DNA of 17,793 bases from Dehalococcoidia bacterium (lineage in GTDB: Bacteria > Chloroflexota > Dehalococcoidia > Lucifugimonadales > SHYF01): NCBI GenBank assembly GCA_009692985.1, contig SHYF01000012.1, positions 1 through 17,793 of the forward strand. Reading direction: 5' to 3'. The stretch's first letter is position 1. The number at the start of each line of letters is the position of its first letter. Below the pieces are notes generated by a model, which saw only the letters and a program-made list of their open reading frames with translations, ran no database searches and was not told the DNA's origin. Shown one piece after another: positions 1-6,174 of the stretch. Made by a program: the position numbers and the translations under genes.

Positions 1-46
1 TAGCCAGGAGCTTGGCGAAGGAATGTAAAACTTTTTCCGATTAGCC

Positions 47-197
47 TATAGCAGGGTGCGGGAAAACCCCTTCGACCATCCCACTGCCCCCTTCCTGACC
101 AGGAAGTGGGTGAAAAAGATATCAGGGGGATACCCCCAGTCCCCCACCAAAGGGGCTTCGCCCCTCTGGACTCCCCTTTTCCAACAGCCTGCTAGTG
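47..197 (+). repeat. Dispersed TIR repeat, family A, copy 1
   Basis: This is one of five copies of an approximately 150-bp intergenic repeat (others near 812, 2843, 13745 and 16151). The right end reads TTTTCCAACAGCCTGCTAG. Its reverse complement matches the left end of copy 3 (CTAGCAGGCTG, then GGAAAA), so the family has terminal inverted repeats. The left end here is slightly degenerate (AGCAGGGTGCGGGAAAA). Inside are the conserved word TTCGACCATC, an imperfect CTTCCTGACCAGGAAG stem and a perfect hairpin AGGGGC-TTC-GCCCCT at 151-165. It lies downstream of rplL. No reading frame is conserved between copies, so it is probably a non-coding MITE-like or REP-like element. Confidence 0.75.
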
Positions 198-253
198 TCC
201 CGTTTTGTTAGTTCATTGGATAATTCTAACGGGTGCCACTCAGGGCTTCGTGG

Positions 254-309
254 TTCGACAGGCTCGCCACAAGCGAAATAGTAACCCCGTTCGCTCTGAG
301 CGTGTTGAA
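254..309. repeat. REP-like imperfect inverted repeat
   Basis: The left arm (254-277) begins TTCGACAGGCTCGCCACA. The right arm (290-309, TTCGCTCTGAGCGTGTTGAA) is its near inverse complement, separated by about 12 nt. Words of the type TTCGACAGGCTC and TTCGCTCTGAGC are common in dispersed palindromic repeats of many bacteria. It sits between repeat copy 1 and rplL, where the rplL transcript would end, but no T-tract follows on the minus strand. A role as terminator or mRNA-stabilising hairpin is therefore only possible. Confidence 0.5.
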
Positions 310-384
310 AAGCTGCCCCACGATATTCAGCTCTCTTTCGACTCGTGACACCAGAAAGCATACCTGGAAAGCACCTGCCGAAGG

Positions 385-777
385 TTACTCGACCGCAACA
401 ACAGCACCGGCGTCTTCCAGTTTCTTGCGCATGGCGGCGACATCATCCTTGGCAATGGACTCCTTCACCGTGGACGGAGCGGCCTCCACCAGTTCCTTGG
501 CCTCCCGCAGGCCCAGAGATGTGAGCTCGCGTACCGTCTTGATTACGTTTATCTTGTTGGGCCCTATCTCTTTGAGGATGAGCTTGAATTCTGTCTGCTC
601 TTCCACCTCTGCATGGGGCGCTGCCGCCGAAGCTCCCGCGGGTGCAGCAGCCATCGCCATTGGGGCCGCCATAGCGCTCACGCCGAACTCCTTCTCCAGT
701 GCCTTCACCAGGTCTGACAGATCTACTACGGACATACCCTTGATGGCTTGAAGCATCTCTTCCTTAGTCATGGTCAT
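385..777 (-). CDS. rplL: 50S ribosomal protein L7/L12
   Basis: This 130-residue protein is the acidic stalk protein of the large ribosomal subunit, which recruits and stimulates the translational GTPases. The N-terminal dimerisation helix region (residues about 1-35, with [19 protein letters not shown]) is followed by an Ala/Pro-rich hinge (about 36-56) and the conserved C-terminal domain (about 57-130, with [18 protein letters not shown] and the [10 protein letters not shown] helix). Length is normal. The start at 777 has an AGGAGG Shine-Dalgarno 7 nt upstream (785-790); a second Met two codons later is less well placed. It is the last gene of the rplK-rplA-rplJ-rplL run. It is separated from rplJ by about 200 bp, much of which is repeat family A copy 2. 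Confidence 0.97.
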   Translation of the reverse strand: MTMTKEEMLQAIKGMSVVDLSDLVKALEKEFGVSAMAAPMAMAAAPAGASAAAPHAEVEEQTEFKLILKEIGPNKINVIKTVRELTSLGLREAKELVEAAPSTVKESIAKDDVAAMRKKLEDAGAVVAVE

Positions 778-811
778 ATTGGATCCTCCTATTAACTAAC
801 CTTTGTTTTGT

Positions 812-962
812 CCTAGCAGGGTGATGATAAACTCTTTCGACCATCCCCCTGCCCCCCTTCCTAAACCAGGAAGGGGGTGAAAGGTAAATCTGGGGGTATC
901 CCCCAGACCCCCACCAAATGGGCTTCGCCCCTCTGGACACCCAGTTTCACCTGCTTGCTAGT
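812..962 (+). repeat. Dispersed TIR repeat, family A, copy 2
   Basis: The left end CTAGCAGGGTGATGATAAAC and the right end GTTTCACCTGCTTGCTAG are imperfect inverted complements. The core shares TTCGACCATCCCCCTG, the CCTTCCT...AGGAAGGGGGTGAAA stem and GGGCTTCGCCCCTCTGGA with the other copies. It occupies most of the rplJ-rplL intergenic space and would be co-transcribed with the ribosomal protein operon (antisense relative to the repeat orientation used here). Confidence 0.75.
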
Positions 963-975
963 CACTTTATGATGC

Positions 976-1500
976 CTACGCGCCTCCCATCTGGACTACC
1001 CGTTGCTGAAGCACATAAGCCAGCCCCCGCATGGGGGAGTTCAAGGCCGTCACCAGTCGGACCAGGGGCCCGGCCAGTTGGCCCACCAATTGCCCTGCCA
1101 GGACATCTCGGGATGGTATCGTCAAGAGCGCCGTCAACTGTTGATCCCGGTAGACCCGCCCTCCCAGAACTGCAGCGCGAACCGCCACGGGCAGCCGGTT
1201 GGAGCGTATGTACTCCACCAGAACTTTGACCTGCTGCGTGGGCTCGCCATATCCGAAAACGAGGCCCGTCGGGCCTTCAAGGACTTCTTTGACCTCCGGA
1301 TGGCCGGCAGCATCGGCGGCGCGTTCCATCAGAGTGTTCTTCACCACCCTGTACTCGATACCCTGAGAGCGAAGGTGCCTGCGGAGCTCCGTCATGGTGC
1401 TCCCATGAGCCCCGGTGAACCCGGTGGCGATGGTTACAGTGCTACGCGACAGCTTCTCTTTGAGCTCTTCAACCTCTTGTACCTTTTTGCTAGATGGCAT
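976..1500 (-). CDS. rplJ: 50S ribosomal protein L10
   Basis: This is the L10 stalk base protein, 174 residues, which anchors L7/L12 dimers to the ribosome and, in many bacteria, represses its own mRNA through a leader site. The N-terminal rRNA-binding domain begins with a run of charged residues (KKVQEVEELKEKL), then STVTIATGFTG and the YRVVKNTLMERAAD region typical of L10. The C-terminal helix (about 150-174) is the L12-binding spine. The open frame extends 39 codons further upstream, but that extension lies inside the L10 leader hairpins. The Met at 1500 fits the family N-terminus, with GGGGGA a few bases upstream. It follows rplA by about 150 nt and precedes rplL. Confidence 0.95.
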   Translation of the reverse strand: MPSSKKVQEVEELKEKLSRSTVTIATGFTGAHGSTMTELRRHLRSQGIEYRVVKNTLMERAADAAGHPEVKEVLEGPTGLVFGYGEPTQQVKVLVEYIRSNRLPVAVRAAVLGGRVYRDQQLTALLTIPSRDVLAGQLVGQLAGPLVRLVTALNSPMRGLAYVLQQRVVQMGGA

Positions 1501-1511
1501 CGTATTCCCCC

Positions 1512-1547
1512 AAAAGAAAATCCCCTGCGCCGCAGGCAGCAGGGGAT
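1512..1547 (-). terminator. Attenuator hairpin in the rplJ leader
   Basis: Minus-strand RNA forms a perfect 9-bp stem ATCCCCTGC / GCAGGGGAT (plus 1539-1547 and 1520-1528) with a 10-nt loop. It is followed directly by TTTCTTTT (plus 1519-1512), the form of an intrinsic terminator. It lies 12 nt before the rplJ start, so it most likely acts as an attenuator rather than an operon end. Confidence 0.75.
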
Positions 1548-1636
1548 CCACGTCGTCCCAGGGACGGTCGCGAACATCCTGCCTCGGCGGGCCATTGCGC
1601 TTAGGCCCCGATGACATCGGGGCACCCGCTGTCTAC
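1512..1636 (-). promoter_or_regulatory. L10-type ribosomal protein leader
   Basis: On the minus strand, between rplA and rplJ, the RNA would read GACAGCGGGTGC, then a perfect stem-loop (GCCCCGAT-GTC-ATCGGGGC, plus 1605-1623), then CCTAAGCGCAAT and GCCCGCCGAGGC. The GCGGG and CCCGC segments (plus 1625-1629 and 1587-1591) can pair around the stem-loop. This matches the known L10 leader layout (AGACAG.(A/G)GGUG ... CC(U/C)GCCGAGG), which binds the L10(L12)4 complex in many bacteria. It ends in an attenuator hairpin next to rplJ, so autoregulation of rplJ-rplL by premature termination is inferred. Confidence 0.8.
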
Positions 1637-1648
1637 GGCTATTTCCTG

Positions 1649-2362
1649 TTATTCTACTCTAAGATCCAGCAGAGATGAAAGATCCATAGGGATTCCAGGC
1701 CCCATGGCGGCTGTTAGGTATGCGCTGCGAATGAACTGCCCTTTCACGGTGGCGGGGCGGGCGCGCACAATCAACTCTACCACTGCGGTCAGGTTCTCCA
1801 GCAGAGCCTGCTCCGAAAAGCTGGCCTTGCCAATGGGAGCGTGGATTATGGAGGTACGGTCCATGCGTATCTCCACCCGTCCTTTCCGTGCATCGGCCAC
1901 GGCACGGGGTATGTCCTGCGCCTGGACAACGGTGCCTGTCCGAGGGTTGGGCATAAGGCCACGACGCCCCAGAACCCGTCCCAGTCGCCCTATCCTACCC
2001 ATCATGTCCGGGGTGGCGATGGATGTATCAAACTCCACCCACCCTCCCTCAATCTGCTGGATCAGGTCGTCGTCGCCCACGTAGTCGGCGCCTGCCTCTC
2101 TGGCCGCTCGGGCGGCATCCCCCTGAGTGAACACCAACACCCGAACGGGCTTGCCAAGTCCGTTCGGGAGCAGCGCCACCTCTCTTATCAACTGGTCGGC
2201 CTGACGGGGGTCTGCGCCGGTCCTGATGTGCAGCTCCACCGTCTCGTCAAACTTGGCGGTGGCAGTCTTTTTGGCCAGGCTTATGGCTGCTGCTGGCTCG
2301 TATGCGTGGTCCCTGTCCACCAGGGCAACCACTCCTTGATACCGTTTGCTTGTTTTAACCAT
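1649..2362 (-). CDS. rplA: 50S ribosomal protein L1
   Basis: L1 is the mobile stalk protein of the 50S subunit near the E site; in many bacteria it also represses the L11-L1 mRNA. The 237-residue product has normal length. It shows the KRYQGVVALVD start, the FDETVELHIRTGADPRQADQ strand-loop, the middle domain with RVLVFTQGD and DYVGDDDLIQQI, and the family signature GRRGLMPNPRTGTV near residue 130. The C-terminal region KASFSEQALLENL closes domain I. The start is supported by GGAG 7 nt upstream. Only 4 nt separate it from the rplK stop, so the two are translated from one mRNA. Confidence 0.97.
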   Translation of the reverse strand: MVKTSKRYQGVVALVDRDHAYEPAAAISLAKKTATAKFDETVELHIRTGADPRQADQLIREVALLPNGLGKPVRVLVFTQGDAARAAREAGADYVGDDDLIQQIEGGWVEFDTSIATPDMMGRIGRLGRVLGRRGLMPNPRTGTVVQAQDIPRAVADARKGRVEIRMDRTSIIHAPIGKASFSEQALLENLTAVVELIVRARPATVKGQFIRSAYLTAAMGPGIPMDLSSLLDLRVE

Positions 2363-2366
2363 GTGC

Positions 2367-2792
2367 CTACTCCACTATCTCAATTCCCATGCTGCGAGCA
2401 GACCCTTCTATGATGTGAATGGCTGCCTCTATGGAACCTGCGTTAAGATCTTTCATCTTGGTCTGCGCAATCTCTCGAACGGCGGCCCGAGTGATTGACC
2501 CGGCCTTCAAGTGGAGTGCCTGGGCACTCCCCTTCTCCACTCCTGCCGCCTTGCGCAGCAACTCAGAGGCGGGAGGTGTCTTGGTAACGAAGGTAAACGA
2601 CCTGTCCTCATACACTGTGATCTCCGCAGGGATCACCAATCCAGTTTGGTTGGCCGTGCGGGCGTTGTACTCCTTTACAAAAGCCATGATGTTGACGCCA
2701 TGCTGGCCCAGGGCCGGCCCTACGGGCGGCGCCGGCGTTGCCTGCCCGGCGGCAATCTGCAACTTGATGATGGCACGGATTTTCTTAGCCAT
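2367..2792 (-). CDS. rplK: 50S ribosomal protein L11
   Basis: L11 binds the GTPase-associated region of 23S rRNA and contributes to EF-G and stringent-response signalling. The product is 141 residues, the usual length. The N-terminal domain carries [20 protein letters not shown] (about 16-35), the proline-rich region that faces EF-G. The C-terminal rRNA-binding domain ends in [20 protein letters not shown] and a SMGI tail. The Shine-Dalgarno is weak (GAGAG about 9-10 nt upstream). The gap to nusG upstream is about 310 nt and holds repeat copy 3. No clear promoter was seen there, so read-through from nusG is assumed. Confidence 0.97.
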   Translation of the reverse strand: MAKKIRAIIKLQIAAGQATPAPPVGPALGQHGVNIMAFVKEYNARTANQTGLVIPAEITVYEDRSFTFVTKTPPASELLRKAAGVEKGSAQALHLKAGSITRAAVREIAQTKMKDLNAGSIEAAIHIIEGSARSMGIEIVE

Positions 2793-2842
2793 TTGTTTTC
2801 GCTCTCAATGAATTCTCTGAACCTCGCACAGGCCCAGGAGCA

Positions 2843-2985
2843 CACTAGCAGGCTGCGGGAAAACTCCTTCGACCATTCCCATGACCCCCTTCCTGAAAGG
2901 AAGGTGGGAAAGATAATTTCCGGGGGACACCCCCAGTGCCCCAGCCAAGAGGGCTTTGCCCCCCTAGACTCCCCTAGGGAGCAGG
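2843..2985 (+). repeat. Dispersed TIR repeat, family A, copy 3 (nusG-rplK gap)
   Basis: The left end is the best-preserved terminus of the family: CACTAGCAGGCTGCGGGAAA followed by ACTCCTTCGACCAT. The internal CCCCCTTCCT/AGGAAGG stem, CGGGGGACACCCCCAG and GGGCTTTGCCCCCCTAGACTCCCC are shared with other copies. The right terminus is degenerate and its exact end is uncertain. The remaining parts of the 2793-3100 gap hold a 15-bp imperfect tandem duplication (3044-3073) and a small GGCC-TGAAA-GGCC hairpin (3072-3084). No gene is present there. Confidence 0.7.
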
Positions 2986-3100
2986 CCCAATGTAACGCTG
3001 ATTTCTGTTAGCAAGCACTAGCTCAACACCTCTTCCTGTCATCGGTTCAAGCATCCTGGGTTCAAGTATCTGGCCTGAAAGGCCCTCAGCAAAGGTGGAC

Positions 3101-3661
3101 TTATAGGTTCTCCACCTGAAGGAAGTCCAGCTCCACGGGGGTCTCCCTGCCAAAGAAGGAGACCAGCACGCTCACCTTTCCCTTATCTGTGTCTATGTTG
3201 TCAACCACGCCAATGAACTCTGCAAATGGGCCGTCTGATACACGAACGCTCTGGCCCTTGGTGAAGCCAATGCGGGTCTTTGGCGTCTCCGATGCGATCT
3301 GCTTGAGTATGTTAGCCACCTCCCACGACTCCAGCGGGACTGGCTTGGCCCTCTTATCTTTTTCGTCCTCCGCTGATATGAAACCGGTCACGCCGGGTGT
3401 GTTTCGTACCACGTACCAGCTTTCGTCGTCCATGGACATCTGGACCATGATATAGCCGGGGTAAAGGCGCACCCGCTTGGGGATGCGTTTGCCATCCTTG
3501 ATCTCCACCACTTCTTCCGTGGGCACCACAACCTGGAATATCTTACCGCGCATGTCCATGCTCGCTATGCGCACCTCAAGGTTCTTCTTTACCCTATCCT
3601 CCTGACCGGAGTAGGTGTGAACGAAGTACCACAGGGATTCAGTTGCCTCTTGGGTGCTCAT
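3101..3661 (-). CDS. nusG: Transcription termination/antitermination protein NusG
   Basis: NusG binds the RNA polymerase clamp, modulates pausing and couples transcription to Rho and the ribosome. The 186-residue product has the NGN domain (about residues 9-115), including WYFVHTYSGQEDRVKKNLE, the IFQVVVPTEEVVEIKDGK segment and LYPGYIMVQM. A linker and a KOW domain follow (about 133-162, GQSVRVSDGPFAEFIGVVD). The length is normal with no inserted domain. No convincing Shine-Dalgarno lies immediately before the start. It follows secE by about 36 nt in the standard secE-nusG-rplK order. Confidence 0.97.
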   Translation of the reverse strand: MSTQEATESLWYFVHTYSGQEDRVKKNLEVRIASMDMRGKIFQVVVPTEEVVEIKDGKRIPKRVRLYPGYIMVQMSMDDESWYVVRNTPGVTGFISAEDEKDKRAKPVPLESWEVANILKQIASETPKTRIGFTKGQSVRVSDGPFAEFIGVVDNIDTDKGKVSVLVSFFGRETPVELDFLQVENL

Positions 3662-3697
3662 GCCGTTATCGACGCTCAGTTTCCTTGATGTGTCGCA

Positions 3698-3940
3698 TTA
3701 GAACAAAGCTATGTCTAGAAGACGGGTGAATAGCAGGTCAAGGAGACCAAGGACAACTCCTATGGCGACCGACACTGCTATGACCAGAAGAGTAAGGCGT
3801 ATGGTCTCCTGCCGGGTGGGCCATGTTACCTTCTTTAGTTCGCTAACCACCTCGCCGAAGAACTGGAATACACCTTTCCGAGGTCCAGCTTCCCCAGGGG
3901 ATGGCCTCCGCAGCAGACCGCCTGGCCCAGAACGCGCCAC
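3698..3940 (-). CDS. secE: Preprotein translocase subunit SecE
   Basis: SecE is the essential clamp subunit of the SecYEG protein-conducting channel. The 80-residue product is the short single-membrane-span form. A basic, Gly/Pro-rich N-terminal tail (1-25) is followed by the conserved amphipathic segment FFGEVVSELKKVTWPTRQET (about 28-47) and one hydrophobic span (about 49-70, LLVIAVSVAIGVVLGLLDLL). The start codon is GTG at 3940, two bases after the rpmG stop. GAGGTGAGG at the end of rpmG serves as Shine-Dalgarno with 5-nt spacing, which decides the start and suggests translational coupling. Confidence 0.95.
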   Translation of the reverse strand: MARSGPGGLLRRPSPGEAGPRKGVFQFFGEVVSELKKVTWPTRQETIRLTLLVIAVSVAIGVVLGLLDLLFTRLLDIALF

Positions 3941-3942
3941 AG

Positions 3943-4113
3943 CTACCTCACCTCGCGGTGCATCCGCTGGACCCTACAACTCGGACAGAACTTGTTTAAC
4001 TCCATGCGGTTGGGGTCGTTGCGGCGGTTCTTGGATGTATTATAAGTCCTCTCCCTGCATTCGGAGCAGGCTAAAGTCACAAGAATCCGGGCCCCTGTTC
4101 CCTTCTTTGCCAT
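3943..4113 (-). CDS. rpmG: 50S ribosomal protein L33
   Basis: A small gene of 56 codons translated by hand between tuf and secE. The product begins [20 protein letters not shown] and continues [20 protein letters not shown], then [16 protein letters not shown]. This is L33 of the cysteine-containing (zinc-ribbon) type, with two CxxC pairs (C16/C19 and C43/C46). The NxxNRxxLxKFCP.C block is diagnostic. L33 sits near the E site of the large subunit. It starts 4 nt after the tuf stop and ends 2 nt before the GTG of secE. The tuf-rpmG-secE-nusG order is conserved in many bacteria. A 'C+' L33 suggests the zinc-dependent paralogue, but whether a C- copy exists elsewhere cannot be seen. Confidence 0.95.
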   Translation of the reverse strand: MAKKGTGARILVTLACSECRERTYNTSKNRRNDPNRMELNKFCPSCRVQRMHREVR

Positions 4114-4117
4114 GGTT

Positions 4118-5320
4118 CTACTCTATGATCTTGGTGAACACTCCAGAGCCCACCGTTCGGCCCCCTTCGCGGATGGCGAAACGGAGTCCTACCTCCAGGG
4201 CTACTGGGTAGATTAGCTTGACAGTCATCTCCACGTTGTCCCCGGGCATTATCATCTCCACACCCTCTGGCAGCGCGACCTCACCGGTGACGTCCGTGGT
4301 ACGAATGTAGAACTGGGGCTTGTAGCCGGTGAAGAATGGGGTGTGGCGACCTCCCTCCTCTTTGGCCAGGATGTAGACCTGGCCCTGGGCCACCGTGTGA
4401 GGAGTCATGGAACCTGGCTTGGCCAGCACCTGCCCCCGTACCACCTGTTCCCTATCCACGCCGCGCAGCAGGGCACCTACGGCGTCCCCTGGCTCGGCAT
4501 CATCCAGTGTCTTGTGGAACATCTCCACGCCGGTGACTACCGAGCGGCGTGTCTCTTCAATGCCTACGATCTCCACCTCGTCCCCAACCTTGATCACGCC
4601 ACGCTCCACGCGACCGGTGACCACTGTCCCTCTGCCCTTGATGGCGAACACGTCCTCGACAGGCATTAGGAATGGCCTGTCTTTGGGCCGGTTTGGGATG
4701 GGGATATAGTCGTCTACGGCGTCCATCAGCTTCAGGATGGGGCCGCACCATTCGCAATCACGTTTGCCACAGTGGTGCTCCAAGGCCTTGATGGCGCTGA
4801 CTCGCACCAAAGGTATTTCGTCACCAGGGAAGCCGTACTTGCTCAGCAGCTCTCTGACCTCCAGCTCCACCAACTCCAGCAGCTCCTCGTCCTCCATAGC
4901 GTCCACCTTGTTCAGGGCCACCACCATGCGCGGCACTTCCACCTGGCGGGCTAGCAGGATGTGCTCTCGCGTCTGGGGCATGGGGCCATCGGGGGCGCTG
5001 ACCACAAGAATAGCGCCGTCCATTTGGGCGGCTCCGGTGATCATGTTCTTTATGTAGTCGGCGTGTCCGGGGCAGTCCACGTGGGCGTAGTGGCGCTTGA
5101 CTGTCTCGTACTCAATGTGGGAGATGGCTATGGTAAGCCCCCTGGCCTTCTCCTCTGGGGCCGCGTTGATTTCGTCGTACGATGTCACCTTCGTGCCAGT
5201 GCCGGCGGCTGCCAGGACCGCTGTTATGGCGGACGTTAGTGTCGTCTTGCCATGGGCCACGTGGCCAATGGTTCCCACGTTGGCGTGGGGCTTTGTTCGC
5301 TGGAATCTCTGCTTTGCCAT
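4118..5320 (-). CDS. tuf: Elongation factor Tu
   Basis: EF-Tu delivers aminoacyl-tRNA to the ribosomal A site as a GTPase. The 400-residue product has all three domains. The GTPase domain holds the P-loop GHVAHGKTT (20-28), switch I region [10 protein letters not shown] (59-68), DCPGH (82-86), NKVD (137-140) and SAIKAL (175-180). Domains II and III follow, with [20 protein letters not shown] (221-240) and [13 protein letters not shown] (381-393). Two oddities are visible. Residue 22 is Ala (codon GCC) where nearly all EF-Tu have Asp in GHVDHGK. Residues 182-193 ([12 protein letters not shown]) form a cysteine-rich insert after the SAIKAL motif. The start has TAAGGAGG 10 nt upstream. It follows tRNA-Thr(GGU) by 21 nt. 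Confidence 0.97.
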   Translation of the reverse strand: MAKQRFQRTKPHANVGTIGHVAHGKTTLTSAITAVLAAAGTGTKVTSYDEINAAPEEKARGLTIAISHIEYETVKRHYAHVDCPGHADYIKNMITGAAQMDGAILVVSAPDGPMPQTREHILLARQVEVPRMVVALNKVDAMEDEELLELVELEVRELLSKYGFPGDEIPLVRVSAIKALEHHCGKRDCEWCGPILKLMDAVDDYIPIPNRPKDRPFLMPVEDVFAIKGRGTVVTGRVERGVIKVGDEVEIVGIEETRRSVVTGVEMFHKTLDDAEPGDAVGALLRGVDREQVVRGQVLAKPGSMTPHTVAQGQVYILAKEEGGRHTPFFTGYKPQFYIRTTDVTGEVALPEGVEMIMPGDNVEMTVKLIYPVALEVGLRFAIREGGRTVGSGVFTKIIE

Positions 5321-5341
5321 GGAACCTGTTCCTCCTTAAGA

Positions 5342-5416
5342 TGGAGCCCACAATCGGGCTCGAACCGATGACCTCGCCCTTACCAAGGGCGTGCTCTACC
5401 ACTGAGCTATGTGGGC
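5342..5416 (-). tRNA. thrT: tRNA-Thr (anticodon GGU)
   Basis: The minus strand folds into a normal cloverleaf. The acceptor arms GCCCACA/TGTGGGC pair fully, the anticodon arm is CGCCC-TTGGTAA-GGGCG (anticodon GGU, reading ACC/ACU), and the T arm is ATCGG-TTCGAGC-CCGAT. The 3' CCA is encoded in the DNA (5344-5342). It lies 21 nt before the tuf start, the same position as thrT before tufB in E. coli, and is probably cut from the tuf transcript. Confidence 0.95.
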
Positions 5417-5467
5417 GTCCTCTCTATTTGCCAATGGTAACGATATTCGGCGACCAGATGTCTCTGG

Positions 5468-5555
5468 TGGTGGAGGGGGTAGGATTCGAACCTACGAAGC
5501 CCTTCCGGGCGCCAGATTTACAGTCTGGTGGTATTAGCCACTCGCCCACCCCTCC
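5468..5555 (-). tRNA. tyrU: tRNA-Tyr (anticodon GUA)
   Basis: Class II tRNA of 88 nt with a long variable arm (GCCCGGAAGGGC). Acceptor GGAGGGG/CCCCTCC, anticodon arm CCAGA-CTGTAAA-TCTGG (GUA), T arm GTAGG-TTCGAAT-CCTAC, discriminator A and an encoded CCA (5470-5468). It lies between two tRNA-Thr genes in the same orientation. Confidence 0.95.
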
Positions 5556-5623
5556 GTAAAGCTGCGCTAGTGTAGCATAACGACGAAAACGGTGCAAACA
5601 CTCGGCGCACCCAAGCATGGCTT

Positions 5624-5696
5624 AGCCCGAGAGGGGAGTCGAACCCGCTAACCTACCGATTACAAATCGGTTGCGCTGCCATTGCGCCACTCGGGC
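5624..5696 (-). tRNA. thrU: tRNA-Thr (anticodon UGU), atypical T arm
   Basis: First gene of the operon. Acceptor GCCCGAG/CTCGGGC and anticodon arm ACCGA-TTTGTAA-TCGGT (anticodon UGU, reading ACA) are intact, as is the D arm (GCGC/GCGC). The T arm is unusual: GCGGG-TTCGACT-CCCCT contains a C:C mismatch (5647 with 5633) beside a G:U pair, and the variable loop has 6 nt (AGGTTA). The 3' CCA is not encoded, unlike its two neighbours. It is still probably functional because it would be the operon's only ACA-reading tRNA here. Confidence 0.9.
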
Positions 5697-5723
5697 ACGT
5701 GCGAACTGACCTCCCCAACTAAG

Positions 5724-5756
5724 TACGACTCAAGCCGTTGATTGACTTGAGTCGTA
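5724..5756. repeat. 11-bp perfect inverted repeat in the tRNA-tuf leader
   Basis: TACGACTCAAG (5724-5734) and CTTGAGTCGTA (5746-5756) are exact inverse complements around an 11-nt spacer. The repeat sits in the roughly 93-nt untranslated leader between the promoter and tRNA-Thr(UGU). No T-tract follows it on either strand, so it is not a simple terminator. A protein-binding operator or an RNA processing stem are both possible. Confidence 0.7.
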
Positions 5757-5795
5757 GCGCGGTGCAAGCCTCACGAAGGTAGCGCTTCCGGCATG

Positions 5796-5824
5796 AGTAT
5801 AGCTGCTTCACAGAGAATCGTCAA
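5796..5824 (-). promoter_or_regulatory. Sigma70-type promoter of the tRNA-tuf-ribosomal protein operon
   Basis: On the minus strand TTGACG (plus 5824-5819) and TATACT (5801-5796) are separated by exactly 17 bp, one mismatch each from consensus. Transcription would begin near 5789 and run into tRNA-Thr(UGU). It is the only strong promoter seen for the operon. Confidence 0.8.
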
Positions 5825-5949
5825 GTGTTATGTTAGCAGCGTACGGATGTTCCCGCTCCCAATTGCTTGGGTGGGATCAAAACCATCGGATGCTCGGATG
5901 CAATGAGCCTAAGAGGAGTCCAAGGGGACGAATGGGTGGGGGTCTCCCA

Positions 5950-5975
5950 TAGGGGCGCAAGGCCTTGCGCCCCTA
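5950..5975. repeat. 26-bp perfect palindrome
   Basis: TAGGGGCGCAAGG and CCTTGCGCCCCTA are exact inverse complements with no spacer. The same GTAGGGGC/GCCCCTAC ends occur in the hairpin at 15049-15072, so both appear to belong to one short palindromic repeat type. It lies in the 5825-6114 gap between the divergent tRNA-tuf operon and guaB3, where no gene is visible. Confidence 0.7.
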
Positions 5976-6114
5976 CCCGCTTGGCCAGGGGGATGGTCGC
6001 CCAGACGTGTCTGGATTCATCACCCTACTAAGCCCGCACAGCACAGAGCGCCCGACCCACTTTGCGTCAACCCAAAAATTGGCGGAATTCGACGGAATCA
6101 GGCTGGGCTGTCCC

Positions 6115-6144
6115 TTGAGTCCACTGCCAGTGCTTTGCTATACT
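6115..6144 (+). promoter_or_regulatory. Promoter of guaB3
   Basis: TTGAGT (6115-6120) and TATACT (6139-6144) are separated by 18 bp, with TG one base before the -10 box (TGCTATACT, an extended -10). Transcription would start near 6151, giving a leader of about 24 nt before the ATG at 6175. Confidence 0.75.
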
Positions 6145-6174
6145 TTTTCAAATAATTTACCCGCAGGTGGTGCT

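Noticed and set aside
1501..1617. Extended N-terminus of L10 (39 codons)
   Set aside because: The extension lies in the structured L10 leader and does not resemble L10; the Met at 1500 fits the family.
3044..3073. 15-bp imperfect tandem duplication (GGTTCAAG(C/T)ATC)
   Set aside because: Two units only, with no array or further copies; probably a minor slippage event.
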